Shown: piece after piece, positions 35,901 to 44,092 of the stretch
Layout: each line of letters begins with the position of its first letter
How positions within the stretch are numbered: the first letter of the stretch is position 1
NCBI GenBank assembly: GCA_900755095.1
Contig: CAAEFE010000122.1
Coordinates: forward strand, 62,001 to 126,000
Reading direction: 5' to 3'
DNA length: 64,000 nucleotides
DNA from: an uncultured Bacteroides sp.
GTDB taxonomy: Bacteria; Bacteroidota; Bacteroidia; Bacteroidales; Bacteroidaceae
Position numbers and translations under genes: made by a program
Notes under the pieces: generated by a model
Databases searched by the model: none
What the model saw: the letters and a program-made list of their open reading frames with translations, nothing else
Told to the model about the DNA's origin: nothing

Positions 35901-35985
35901 TTACAGCGTATTCTCAAGAGGAATCGACCAAGGACGTTATCCGCTACCACGTACTATCTCTTTCGGTATTCAGGTTAGCTTATAA
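32920..35985 (+). CDS. SusC/RagA-family TonB-dependent transporter
   Basis: 1021 aa. Signal peptide (about 1-22, ends TAQ), carboxypeptidase regulatory-like domain (about 25-105, 'VKGIVTEATTNAPLPGVTVKVKGK'), TonB-box-like 'EQVVVIGYGTVKK', plug ('NVRGISSLSNNDPLYVIDGSFGD', 'IEVLKDAAAAAIYGSRAAGGVVLV') and barrel. The last strand ends in VSL rather than the usual Phe. It has no STN domain, so regulation is not by ECF/FecR; the operator upstream implies another regulator, not in this window. Codon use differs from PUL 1 genes: many GGT, CGT and AAA codons, as in highly expressed Bacteroides genes. SusD follows 34 bp later. Confidence 0.96.
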   Translation: MRRKIQFLLFLFLCLVSIPLTAQNIEVKGIVTEATTNAPLPGVTVKVKGKDTGTITSIDGKYAVNVNKGDILVFSTVGMKSIERTITSNAPINVSLEEDNVALEQVVVIGYGTVKKSHLSGAVSSVGTKELNGAVATNVGTALQGKIAGVSVASTSGDPNEGMTINVRGISSLSNNDPLYVIDGSFGDLSMVDPSDIASIEVLKDAAAAAIYGSRAAGGVVLVTTKSGRKDMPTKLDINFFTGFSQTPKTLNVFNGEEYSRFARYYNLAADGYGTEVGSVPFVGAGTDWQDIMLRTAMTYKANANISGGSKTASYSASASYLNKEGILRNTSHESYNIRLKSDYSFLDNRLIIGESMIVRLSKGEGNINQDTMGEILRFPSVVPVFDPTNPTGWGTSADINLPNPYAYYSTVNKNNEKTQIFLNAYLQAEVIKGLKYKLNLGLRKDHTKSRTYTGAYDLGTYGKNDAPDLSEGSADYESWVLENTLNYDKIFGKHNLSALVGYSAQKDKSYGLNGSNTDIPEFIETMTGNVKSMTASSSINELALVSLFGRIMYSYDDRYLLSASIRRDGSSRFKKGHQFGSFPSASIGWNINREKFFKPLENVFDQFKLRFSYGKLGNQQMDKYYPTISVVSDGMNYLQGNNIWFGQLPNVTAVSPNDLTWESTETFNAGLDLSLLNGKLTLTADAYVKNTNDVLLPVPYAASTGISGLSIQNAGQVRNKGFELSINWRSTIGDDFSYYIGANATTEKNEVTKITAGGNNMAISGYSAHGAGGRGINRFEEGHPMSYFNLIETDGIFRTQEEIDNYKNKDGKQIQPGAQPGDVRYKDWNGDGIIDENDQHDVGNPFPDFTFGLRLGGEWKGFDFGLFFDGMTGNKIYNYQRYCLESGKFNGNYSTKLANSWRPDNQNTDIPRFSKTDGTDNGLAYTDRWLEDGSYFRLKTLDIGYSLPKNLLKKVKLENVRIYTSMENLFTLSKYSGYSPDLGESGSVDIGASYSVFSRGIDQGRYPLPRTISFGIQVSL

Positions 35986-36019
35986 TACGAAGATAATACA
36001 CACTAATTGAATTTATAAC

Positions 36020-37651
36020 ATGAAAAAGAACTGGTTATCATACATATGCGTGGCGACTCTCCTTTCCGGAGCATTGACCTCGTGCAACGAATCCAACTTT
36101 TTGGATCTGTCAGATCCCAATCACTTCACAGAAAATAATTTCTGGAAGAATAAAGCTGATGCAGAGAGCGGTCTTGCTGCCGCCTACTCACCGATTAAAT
36201 ATCAAATGAACGGTTATTACGGTGCATTCGACGGATGGTTGAATCTGAACAGCCGCGGCGACGATATCTTTACGATTCTGAATGAAGAGGCTTCCATGTG
36301 GGCCATCGCTACATTCCAAAACTCCAGTACAACAGGAAATGATCCATACGGAGCACTCTATGCAGGTATTCAGCGTGTTAATCTGGTACTGAAGAATATT
36401 GATTTGGTTCCGGCAACAGGGATTAGTGAGGAAGACCGTTCCACCATTAAAGGAGAAGCTCTCTTTCTGAGAGGCTTCCAATACTTCCTGTTAGTACACA
36501 ACTATAAAGAAGTTCCTCTGCGTGTGGTTCCATCCAACGAAGACGAAAGCAACAAACCCGCCGCCAAGGAAGAACAGCTTTGGAAACAGGCAGAAGATGA
36601 TTTGAAAGATGCTATCAGCTGTAACCTTCCTGTGACCCGTTCCGGTGATGAAAAAGGTCGCATTGAGAAAGGGGCCGCCATCGCTATGCTTGCCAAAGTA
36701 TATCTGTACCAGCACAAGTATCCTGAAGCAAAAGCACAACTGCAATTATTGATGAACGCTCCTTACTATCCGGGACGTTACAACCTGATAGAGAACTTCG
36801 CTGAAAACTTTACTACAGCAAAAGAGAACAATGAAGAATCTGTATTCGAATTGCAATATAGTAGTGATGGTGAATTGACATGGGGTAACGAAAGTGGCAT
36901 CAGCCTCGGTAACTCTCTTCCCCAGTTTGTAGGTCCGGTTGCCGGCGGTGGTTGGGCTAAATTGATGCCTTCCAGTTTCGCTGTCGGCCAGTTTGTGAAA
37001 GAAGAACGTCCTGCCGGATCGGATACAAAGTTTGACAAACGTATGTACGCAAGTTTATTCTTTAATCCGGAATCTATGAATGACGTTGTTAAGAATGAAA
37101 AATGGTATGGCGGCAACCGTTCGATGGAAGATCTCTGGGATGGCAACAGTGGTAAAATGACCGGAGGTGCTCCCACATTCAGCCAGGGAGACGGTATGTT
37201 TCTGCTGAAAAAGTACACTGCATATTTTGTGAACGCGACTAATGCCGATAATATGGGGCATAAGGAAGGTAAAGCAAACAATCTGCGTGCTATGCGTTTT
37301 TCAGAAGTACTGTTGATGTATGCCGAAGCCTGTGCTATGACAAACGATGCCAATGGTGCAAATACAGTATTAAAGATCATTCGCAAAAGAGCCGGATTGG
37401 CAGACAAGACTTTTGCCCAAGCTGATTTAATGGCTGAAATCGAACATCAGTGCTTACTTGAATTCTTCGGTGAAGGACACCGTTTTGACGACTTGAAACG
37501 TTGGTATACCACTCAAGAGATCAAGACAATCTTCAACGCAAATGAAAAGCAGGGAGCAGATAATTTCCAAGAGAAATACAGATATTATCCGATTCCTTCC
37601 GGTGAGTTAAACAATAACAATGCCATGGAACAAACTGAACTGTGGAGATAA
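36020..37651 (+). CDS. SusD/RagB-family lipoprotein
   Basis: 543 aa. The signal peptide has lipobox ALTSC (Cys about 22). Typical features are 'GLAAAYSPIKYQMNGYYGAFDGW', 'IKGEALFLRGFQYFLLVHNYKEVPL' (TPR-like helices), 'LRAMRFSEVLLMYAEACAMTNDANGANTVLKIIRKRAGL' and 'QCLLEFFGEGHRFDDLKRWYT'. It sits between SusC (34 bp) and GH30 (30 bp) in the same operon. It should bind the PUL 2 glycan at the cell surface and close over the SusC barrel. Confidence 0.96.
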   Translation: MKKNWLSYICVATLLSGALTSCNESNFLDLSDPNHFTENNFWKNKADAESGLAAAYSPIKYQMNGYYGAFDGWLNLNSRGDDIFTILNEEASMWAIATFQNSSTTGNDPYGALYAGIQRVNLVLKNIDLVPATGISEEDRSTIKGEALFLRGFQYFLLVHNYKEVPLRVVPSNEDESNKPAAKEEQLWKQAEDDLKDAISCNLPVTRSGDEKGRIEKGAAIAMLAKVYLYQHKYPEAKAQLQLLMNAPYYPGRYNLIENFAENFTTAKENNEESVFELQYSSDGELTWGNESGISLGNSLPQFVGPVAGGGWAKLMPSSFAVGQFVKEERPAGSDTKFDKRMYASLFFNPESMNDVVKNEKWYGGNRSMEDLWDGNSGKMTGGAPTFSQGDGMFLLKKYTAYFVNATNADNMGHKEGKANNLRAMRFSEVLLMYAEACAMTNDANGANTVLKIIRKRAGLADKTFAQADLMAEIEHQCLLEFFGEGHRFDDLKRWYTTQEIKTIFNANEKQGADNFQEKYRYYPIPSGELNNNNAMEQTELWR

Positions 37652-37681
37652 TACCTTTAAACCCATTTATATTAGAAAATT

Positions 37682-39244
37682 ATGAAAAAGATATATTCAT
37701 TATTATTTATAGCGCTTTTCCTCTTTTTAGGATACTCTTGCGATGATGGAAGTTTAGATCACAGCGATGTATACATTCCGGACCCTGTAGAAGAAAACTT
37801 TGAAGATGACGGAATTGCGCCGGAACCAACCACTACCGCTGTCATAAAGATGAAGATTGGAGAAGAGAACAAACACCAAGTGATTGACGGTTTCGGCTGT
37901 GCGTTCTGTGGATGGTCACACCGTATTTGGAATACCATGCAACGTGATGCGGTGATGGAAGACTTGTTCGGTAAATCAGGTTTAGCCCTGAATATTTTCC
38001 GTGGCGAAGTATTCCCTTCTTATTGTAATCCGGAAACGGGTGATATTGAATTCAAAATGGACCGCAATTTCATGTTACGCCCCGATGATCCTTCTATGAT
38101 CAATAACTATTGGCGTAACTACAACGGTGAAGAGTGCGGAGAGCAGACGCAACTGGGACAAATGTGGCTGGTTGACCATATCAACAAAAAATTTAAAGAT
38201 GTCAAGTTCTTCTTTTCTGTTTGGTGTCCCCCTGTTGTATGGAAAAGCAATGGTAAACTTAATGGTGGAAACTTGAAGGCAGATTACTACGAAGATTATG
38301 CAAAATACCTGATGGATTTTGTAGATGCGTATGAAAAAGGATTGGGCATTGATATCTATGCGATGTCCGGATGGAATGAACCGGATGTTCTATCCAGTAT
38401 GGGAGGATGGGCCAGCTGCTCTTGGAGCGTAGACCAAATGGCTAAGTTCGTACTCGAAAACCTTCGTCCGGAGATGAACAAGAGAGGACATAGTGATATG
38501 AAACTGGTATATGGCGAGAATGCCTGGTGGTCATGGGCTACTAAACATATTAATTCAAGCCTTGAAAAGTATCCTGAATTGGCAGACCCGAATTTGATTG
38601 TTGCTGGTCACGGCTATTCCACAACAGATGCAAGCATCGCACCTTTCGAACAAGCGGAAAAGCATAATCTCCATATCTGGCAGACAGAGATCAGTGATGA
38701 TAAGGACCGTAAGGAAACATGGCCGGATGCAATAAAGTGGGCAAAAACCTTCCACAGTTATATGGCAAATGGTAATGTAAGCGGCTTTGTATGGTGGGCA
38801 GGTGCACGTCCTTGCAGCACAACGGGCGAAAACCTGATACAGCTGGAAGAGGCATTGCCTAGTACAACCTACTATAGAGTACCCCGCTACTATACTTTCG
38901 GACAGTACACTAAGTACATCGAACCTGATGCTGTACGTGTGGATGTAGAAGCTGTTTCTTCAGAGGCCGACAAGCTTCCGGAAGAGTTATTGGTTTCTGC
39001 TTATATAAAAGACGATACTTATACCATCGTTCTGGTCAACGCTTCTGAAAAGGAGTCCTTCTCTACTTTAGTGGAGATCGAGGGAGTAGAATTTCAAAAT
39101 ATGAGAACTTATACATCCAGTGAAAATGTGAAATGGCAACAAAAAAAGATCAATCCGTCTTCAAGCGGTTTGCGTGCCATTACTGTTCCTAAATACAGTG
39201 TAGTAACTGTGACCGGTAAAATAAAAGGCCACGAAGCTGAATAA
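37682..39244 (+). CDS. GH30 family endo- or exo-glycosidase, surface lipoprotein
   Basis: 520 aa with lipobox LGYSC (Cys about 20). The (beta/alpha)8 domain begins at 'QVIDGFGCAFCGWSHRIW', the usual GH30 opening. The acid/base is Glu233 in GWNEPD and the nucleophile Glu336 in WQTEISDD; the spacing of about 100 residues is right for clan A. A C-terminal beta-sandwich (about 425-520) completes the fold. GH30 covers beta-1,6-glucanases, beta-1,6-galactanases, xylanases and beta-glucosylceramidases, and I cannot choose the subfamily from sequence alone. Its place directly after SusCD suggests a surface endo-enzyme making the first cut. It overlaps the next frame (TAATGA), but the next protein probably starts further in. 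Confidence 0.92.
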   Translation: MKKIYSLLFIALFLFLGYSCDDGSLDHSDVYIPDPVEENFEDDGIAPEPTTTAVIKMKIGEENKHQVIDGFGCAFCGWSHRIWNTMQRDAVMEDLFGKSGLALNIFRGEVFPSYCNPETGDIEFKMDRNFMLRPDDPSMINNYWRNYNGEECGEQTQLGQMWLVDHINKKFKDVKFFFSVWCPPVVWKSNGKLNGGNLKADYYEDYAKYLMDFVDAYEKGLGIDIYAMSGWNEPDVLSSMGGWASCSWSVDQMAKFVLENLRPEMNKRGHSDMKLVYGENAWWSWATKHINSSLEKYPELADPNLIVAGHGYSTTDASIAPFEQAEKHNLHIWQTEISDDKDRKETWPDAIKWAKTFHSYMANGNVSGFVWWAGARPCSTTGENLIQLEEALPSTTYYRVPRYYTFGQYTKYIEPDAVRVDVEAVSSEADKLPEELLVSAYIKDDTYTIVLVNASEKESFSTLVEIEGVEFQNMRTYTSSENVKWQQKKINPSSSGLRAITVPKYSVVTVTGKIKGHEAE

Positions 39245-39267
39245 TGAATTATAAATTAGAGAATACC

Positions 39268-40449
39268 ATGAAAAGAAATATAATATACTTAGCAGGAATC
39301 GCACTTTGTGCCATCGGACTATTCTCCGGCTGTGACGAAGACCTACCTAGTTATGCAAATCTGACTGTAAATGCAGAGACTTTAACGATTAATCTGGATG
39401 AAACAACCGAAGGAAGTTTCAGTATCGTCGAAGGTAATGGCGGCTACAAAGTGAACAGTTCAGACGCAACAGTAGCAACAGCAGTCATTTCGGGCAATGA
39501 AGTAATTGTGACAGGCCTGGAATATGGCACTGCGACATTAACTGTTACCGACTGGACAAAGAAATCAGCAAATGTGAAAATCATTGTAGATCAAGAACAG
39601 GAACTGGTAATAAAAACAAGTTCTACTACTATGTTCTTTGGAGAATCCAAAACTCTCGAAGTATATACCGGAAACGGTGGATATAGTATTACTTCTTCCG
39701 ACGAGTCTGTTGCAACCGCCAAAATCAGCGAAGACGGTAAAATAGATATTACTTCCATCGCTCCGGGTACTACCACGCTTTCTGTAAAAGACAAACATAA
39801 CAAAACGGCTGATATCTCGGTAAAAGTGATCAGGAAACTTGTTGTAGACAATAGCGCAGATATTACTTATCTGGTAATTGATGAACCTGTCACTATTAAG
39901 ATTCTGGATGGTAATGGCGAATATACTTGTAAAGGTAATGGATCTGCCACCTATCTGAAATGCTCAATGGCGGAAAACGGGACAGAAGTTATTGTCGAAG
40001 GACTGAAAAGATACCGCTATAACAAAACGATAACTATCAGTGATAAAGAGGGACAATCTATTGATATTTATGTTAATACCATTGACGATCCTTATCTGGT
40101 GAATCCTTCGTACCGTTATCTGATAGCTGGTTCTTACGCTTATCAGTCTCTTTCTACATCAAAAGCCGGTGAAGCGATCTATTCTCCTGAATTCAATATC
40201 TCTCAGTTGATTATAAAGAGTGCAACGACCACTTCAGCGACTGGCTTCGCAGTAGAATTCACAGGTGATCTGAGTGTCGGTACCAAAACGAAACCTATGC
40301 TCTATAAAGTGGCAAAAGGTAAAGTAGACAAAAGCAAAGAGTACCCTATAGAAGATTGCCGAATTGATAAAATAGAAGATGGCTGGTATTGGGTCAGCTT
40401 CATAGAACCGGGCTATACCGTTCGTTCTTATTTCATTACCAAACAATAA
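39268..40449 (+). CDS. Lipoprotein with three tandem Ig-like (BIG2-type) domains, putative surface glycan-binding protein
   Basis: About 393 aa. An ATG at 39244 overlaps the GH30 stop, but ATG 39268 begins a normal lipoprotein signal with lipobox LFSGC. Three repeats of about 75 residues follow: 'LTINLDETTEGSFSIVEGNGGYKVNSSD', 'TMFFGESKTLEVYTGNGGYSITSSDESVATA' and 'YLVIDEPVTIKILDGNGEYTCKGNG'. Each ends in a short 'GTxTLTVxD' or 'KTITISDKEG' strand. A distinct C-terminal domain (about 275-393) starts near 'YRYLIAGSYAYQSLS' and probably carries the ligand site. The position after SusCD-GH30 is that of surface glycan-binding proteins; it has no catalytic motif. Confidence 0.85.
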   Translation: MKRNIIYLAGIALCAIGLFSGCDEDLPSYANLTVNAETLTINLDETTEGSFSIVEGNGGYKVNSSDATVATAVISGNEVIVTGLEYGTATLTVTDWTKKSANVKIIVDQEQELVIKTSSTTMFFGESKTLEVYTGNGGYSITSSDESVATAKISEDGKIDITSIAPGTTTLSVKDKHNKTADISVKVIRKLVVDNSADITYLVIDEPVTIKILDGNGEYTCKGNGSATYLKCSMAENGTEVIVEGLKRYRYNKTITISDKEGQSIDIYVNTIDDPYLVNPSYRYLIAGSYAYQSLSTSKAGEAIYSPEFNISQLIIKSATTTSATGFAVEFTGDLSVGTKTKPMLYKVAKGKVDKSKEYPIEDCRIDKIEDGWYWVSFIEPGYTVRSYFITKQ

Positions 40450-40506
40450 TTTGTAAACTTGACACATATCTTTTGAAAGTACCCCCATGCTTTTAAAGTG
40501 ACGAAT

Positions 40507-40577
40507 ATAAAAAGAGATTGTTCTTGCAACGCAGTATATCCTTTGTATTGTCTGTATTGTAACCAGTCTCTTTTTAT
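40507..40577. other. Inverted repeat between SGBP and GH130 genes
   Basis: ATAAAAAGAGA (40507-40517) and TCTCTTTTTAT (40567-40577) are perfectly complementary around a 49-nt loop. The right arm ends in a T-tract, so this may be a weak terminator separating the surface operon from GH130. Confidence 0.5.
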
Positions 40578-40633
40578 CTTGTCAAGCAATGCAAAAGAAT
40601 CGTATATAGACTCTTTATAATTTGAGAATTAAT

Positions 40634-41824
40634 ATGAATAGATATGATAACAGACTACATATTCTCACTAAAGAATATGATGAGCTCATCTCACGTGAAA
40701 ATGAAAAGATACTGCCCGGCAATGGTGTTTTTGAACGATACAAATACCCCATTCTGACAGCAGACCACCCTCCGCTGGAGTGGAGATACGACTTCAATCC
40801 GGAAACAAATCCCTATCTGATGGAACGTTTCGGCATTAACGCCGTATTCAATGCAGGCGCTATCAAATTCAACGGGAAATATCTTGTTATGGCACGGGTA
40901 GAAGGGCATGACCGCAAATCATTCTTCGCCATCGCAGAAAGTCCCAATGGTATCGACAACTTCCGCTTCTGGGAATATCCGGTACAACTGCCGGACTTAT
41001 ATCCGGAAGAAACGAACGTCTACGATATGCGTCTGACAAAACACGAGGACGGATGGATATACGGTATCTTCTGCTCGGAAAGCAAAGATCCGGACGCACC
41101 CGCAGGAGACCTCACTTCGGCCATCGCAGCAGCAGGAATCATACGCAGCAGGGACCTTAAAAACTGGGAACGCCTGCCCAACCTCGTCTCTAAAAGCCAG
41201 CAACGGAATGTGGTGCTGCACCCCGAATTCGTAGACGGCAAATATGCATTGTACACCCGTCCGCAGGACGGATTCATCGATGCAGGCAGCGGAGGCGGTA
41301 TTTCATGGGCATTGATAGACGATATCACTCATGCAGTGATCAAGAAGGAAATCGTCATAGAACAACGCCATTATCACACAATCAAGGAGGTGAAAAACGG
41401 TGAAGGGCCTCATCCCATCAAGACTCCCCAAGGATGGCTACATCTGGCACACGGAGTCCGTGCCTGTGCAGCCGGACTCAGATATGTCCTATATCTGTAT
41501 ATGACATCTTTAGATGACCCAAGGAAGGTGATAGCCCAGCCGGGAGGTTACTTCATGGCACCTGTGGGAGAAGAAAGAACCGGAGATGTATCCAACGTGT
41601 TATTCTCCAACGGATGGATCGCGGATGAAGACGGAACGGTATACATCTACTATGCTTCCTCCGACACACGGATGCACGTAGCGACTTCTACGATCGAACG
41701 GCTAATCGATTACTGCCGGCATACACCGGAAGACAGACTCCGTTCCACGACTTCCGTGAAAAGCATATACGATATCATAGAAGCCAATAAGCTCGTGATG
41801 TCGGAAAATGCCGTTATATTATAG
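40634..41824 (+). CDS. GH130 phosphorylase, 4-O-beta-D-mannosyl-D-glucose phosphorylase type
   Basis: About 396 aa, no signal peptide, so cytosolic. It phosphorolyses beta-1,4-mannosyl-glucose to mannose 1-phosphate and glucose. The sequence closely follows the known Bacteroides enzyme pattern: '[15 protein letters not shown]', '[15 protein letters not shown]', '[20 protein letters not shown]', '[18 protein letters not shown]', 'NVYDMRLT' (with the probable catalytic Asp), '[23 protein letters not shown]' and '[21 protein letters not shown]'. A longer frame starts at a TTG (40622); ATG 40634 is preferred. The neighbouring symporter could import the disaccharide. A GH26 mannanase and a sugar epimerase, usual partners in mannan loci, are absent here. 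Confidence 0.94.
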   Translation: MNRYDNRLHILTKEYDELISRENEKILPGNGVFERYKYPILTADHPPLEWRYDFNPETNPYLMERFGINAVFNAGAIKFNGKYLVMARVEGHDRKSFFAIAESPNGIDNFRFWEYPVQLPDLYPEETNVYDMRLTKHEDGWIYGIFCSESKDPDAPAGDLTSAIAAAGIIRSRDLKNWERLPNLVSKSQQRNVVLHPEFVDGKYALYTRPQDGFIDAGSGGGISWALIDDITHAVIKKEIVIEQRHYHTIKEVKNGEGPHPIKTPQGWLHLAHGVRACAAGLRYVLYLYMTSLDDPRKVIAQPGGYFMAPVGEERTGDVSNVLFSNGWIADEDGTVYIYYASSDTRMHVATSTIERLIDYCRHTPEDRLRSTTSVKSIYDIIEANKLVMSENAVIL

Positions 41825-41880
41825 TTCCGGAAGCAGTATTATCATCTGTCTCTCAGGATGTTCCATTCTGCATGATGGAT

Positions 41881-41990
41881 ATTAACAACTGAGTTGCAGG
41901 GTATTAACATCTGACACGTCAAGTCTTAACACCTGACGTGTCAGCTATTAAAGCCTGAGAAGTCAGATAAATAGTATCAGATAGTATCAG
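41881..41990. repeat. 22-bp-period tandem array D
   Basis: Units start at 41881, 41903, 41925, 41947 and 41969, exactly 22 bp each. Pattern: ATTAACA-CTGA--GTCA--T. The core TGAC-GTCA is a dyad, best in CTGACGTGTCAG. A decayed earlier unit is visible at 41838. The last unit (AAATAGTATCAG...) runs into PUL 2 operator copy 4. Confidence 0.85.
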
Positions 41991-42039
41991 TATGAGTTAA
42001 AATAATATTTGTTTCTTCCCCACATTCGACCTACTTTTG
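41980..42039 (+). promoter_or_regulatory. PUL 2 operator-promoter, copy 4 (before the symporter)
   Basis: GATAGTATCAGTATGAG begins at 41980; TTG at 42009-42011; 20 bp; TACTTTTG at 42032-42039. ATAGTATCAG is doubled here (41971 and 41981). The symporter ATG is 45 bp downstream. Confidence 0.82.
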
Positions 42040-42084
42040 TACCTGATAGATTATTAATGTACAAAACCTAATCAAAATAGCAAC

Positions 42085-43962
42085 ATGAAATTACACACAT
42101 CCGATCTTCTGATCATCTGCGCCTACCTCATTGCCATGATTGTCATCGGACTCATACTGAAAAAACGGGCCGCACAAAATATGGACTCCTATTTCCTGGG
42201 AGGCAAATCACTCCCTTTCTATATGCTTGGTCTGTCCAATGCATCCGGAATGTTCGACATCACTGGTACGATGCTAATGGTTTACTGGGCATTTGCCTAC
42301 GGATTCAAAAGTCTCTGGATTCCCTGGCTGTGGCCGGTATTCAATCAGATATTCCTCATGGTTTATCTGTCGGTGTGGTTGCGGCGTTCCAATGTGCTCA
42401 CCGGAGCCGAATGGATCAAAACCCGCTTCGGTAAAGGCAAGGGAGCGACACTCTCTCATACCATCGTTGTCGTATTTGCGTTATTAAGCGTACTCGGATT
42501 TCTGAGTTACGGATTCATAGGAATAGGCAAGTTCATGGAAATCTTTATTCCCTGGGAAGTCATTTCACCCTACATTCCTTTCACGGTATCACCGGAGTAT
42601 GTTCCGCATGTATATGGCATCTTCTTCACAGCTATCGCCACCTTCTACGTCATGTTGGGGGGAATGCTGAGCATCGTATGGACAGATGTCGTACAGTTCC
42701 TTATCATGACGGTGGCAGGCATCGTTATCGTAGTGATCGGTATGCAGATGGTGGCGCCGGATATGATACACTCCTTTGTACCTGCCGGATGGGATTCCCC
42801 TTTCTTCGGATGGACGCTCGATATTGACTGGAGCAGCAGGATGAGTTTGCTGACCGAACGAATGGCAAACGAACCTTACAGTCTGATAGGCATCTTTGTC
42901 ATGATGGCGTTGCTCAAAGGCATCTTCATGAGTATGGCAGGGCCTGCGCCCAATTATGATATGCAGAAAATTCTGTCCTGCAAGTCTCCCAAAGAAGCGG
43001 CGATGATGAGCGGTTCCGTATCCGTAGTGCTGTTAATTCCCCGTTATCTGATGATTATGGGATTTGCATTACTTGCCATCTATTTCTTCAAGGAAGACGG
43101 CGGACTGACACAGATGGAAGTGACCCGCACGGACTTTGAGACGATTCTTCCCCATCTGATCACACGATATGTTCCGGCAGGACTTGCAGGATTATTATTG
43201 GCAGGTCTACTGGCAGCTTTCATGTCGACCTTTGCCTCTACCGTCAATGCAGCCCCTGCATATATCGTAAATGATATTTATCTGAAATACATCAATCCGA
43301 AAGCAAGCGTGAAAACTCAGATACGCAGCAGTTATGTCATCTCTGTGGCAGTAGTGGTGGTGAGCACTGTCATCGGATTCTTCCTGAAAGATATCAATGA
43401 AATCTTCCAGTGGATTGTAGGTGCACTGTTCGGAGGATACATCGCAGCCAACGTACTGAAATGGCATTGGTGGCGTTTCAACGGTGAAGGTTACTTCTGG
43501 GGAATGACTGCCGGAGTAGTGGCAGCTATTGTAATGAAATTTACCGTTCCGGATGCATGGGTACTTTATTTCTTCCCCGTACTGTTCGGCGTCTCTCTGA
43601 TCGGATGTATCATCGGGACTTACAGCGCTCCGGCTACAGATGAAGAGACTCTGATCAACTTCTATGTCAATGTACGCCCGTGGGGATGGTGGAAACCGAT
43701 TCAGGAGAAAGCAATCGCCCGCTACCCGCATATTCAGGCGAATAAAAACTTCAAAAGGGATGCCTTCAATGTGGCGATAGGAATCATCTGGCAATGTACG
43801 CTTACCATCATCCCGATGTACCTCGTTGTCCGCGAACAATTAGGACTCTGGAGTTCTATCGCCTTGCTTCTGATTACCACGCTGATATTAAGAAAGACCT
43901 GGTACAAGCCTTTGTGTAAGGAGGAAGCGAGATACAACGAAGAGATGAAACAAATACGATAA
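42085..43962 (+). CDS. Sodium:solute symporter (SSS family)
   Basis: 625 aa with 13 or more hydrophobic helices, an inner-membrane sugar importer driven by Na+. Family features are the N-terminal 'LLIICAYLIAMIVIGLILKKRAAQNMDSYFLGGKSLPFYMLGLSNASGMFD', the central 'VMLGGMLSIVWTDVVQFLIM', and 'LAGLLLAGLLAAFMSTFASTVNAAPAYIVNDIYLKYI', the conserved SSS motif with Ser/Thr for the Na2 site. It has the length of the sugar-uptake members found beside GH130 genes in Bacteroides. With the cytosolic GH130 enzyme it forms an import-and-phosphorolysis pair. It has its own copy of the PUL 2 operator. Confidence 0.93.
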   Translation: MKLHTSDLLIICAYLIAMIVIGLILKKRAAQNMDSYFLGGKSLPFYMLGLSNASGMFDITGTMLMVYWAFAYGFKSLWIPWLWPVFNQIFLMVYLSVWLRRSNVLTGAEWIKTRFGKGKGATLSHTIVVVFALLSVLGFLSYGFIGIGKFMEIFIPWEVISPYIPFTVSPEYVPHVYGIFFTAIATFYVMLGGMLSIVWTDVVQFLIMTVAGIVIVVIGMQMVAPDMIHSFVPAGWDSPFFGWTLDIDWSSRMSLLTERMANEPYSLIGIFVMMALLKGIFMSMAGPAPNYDMQKILSCKSPKEAAMMSGSVSVVLLIPRYLMIMGFALLAIYFFKEDGGLTQMEVTRTDFETILPHLITRYVPAGLAGLLLAGLLAAFMSTFASTVNAAPAYIVNDIYLKYINPKASVKTQIRSSYVISVAVVVVSTVIGFFLKDINEIFQWIVGALFGGYIAANVLKWHWWRFNGEGYFWGMTAGVVAAIVMKFTVPDAWVLYFFPVLFGVSLIGCIIGTYSAPATDEETLINFYVNVRPWGWWKPIQEKAIARYPHIQANKNFKRDAFNVAIGIIWQCTLTIIPMYLVVREQLGLWSSIALLLITTLILRKTWYKPLCKEEARYNEEMKQIR

Positions 43963-43992
43963 GTATCAGCATAATTAATTTATATCATAAAT

Positions 43993-44074
43993 TTAGGCAC
44001 GGATGACACGGATTTCACGGATTTAAAAGATCGGTCAATTAAAAACCACGTTAACCCGTGTCATCCGTGCCTAA
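43993..44074. repeat. Perfect 19-bp inverted repeat before the phosphoesterase gene
   Basis: TTAGGCACGGATGACACGG (43993-44011) pairs perfectly with CCGTGTCATCCGTGCCTAA (44056-44074). The 44-nt loop contains further CACGGATT copies. It resembles a dispersed repeat element, and the resulting RNA hairpin would end 18 bp before the next ATG. Confidence 0.85.
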
Positions 44075-44092
44075 TAAAACAGAGAACCGACC

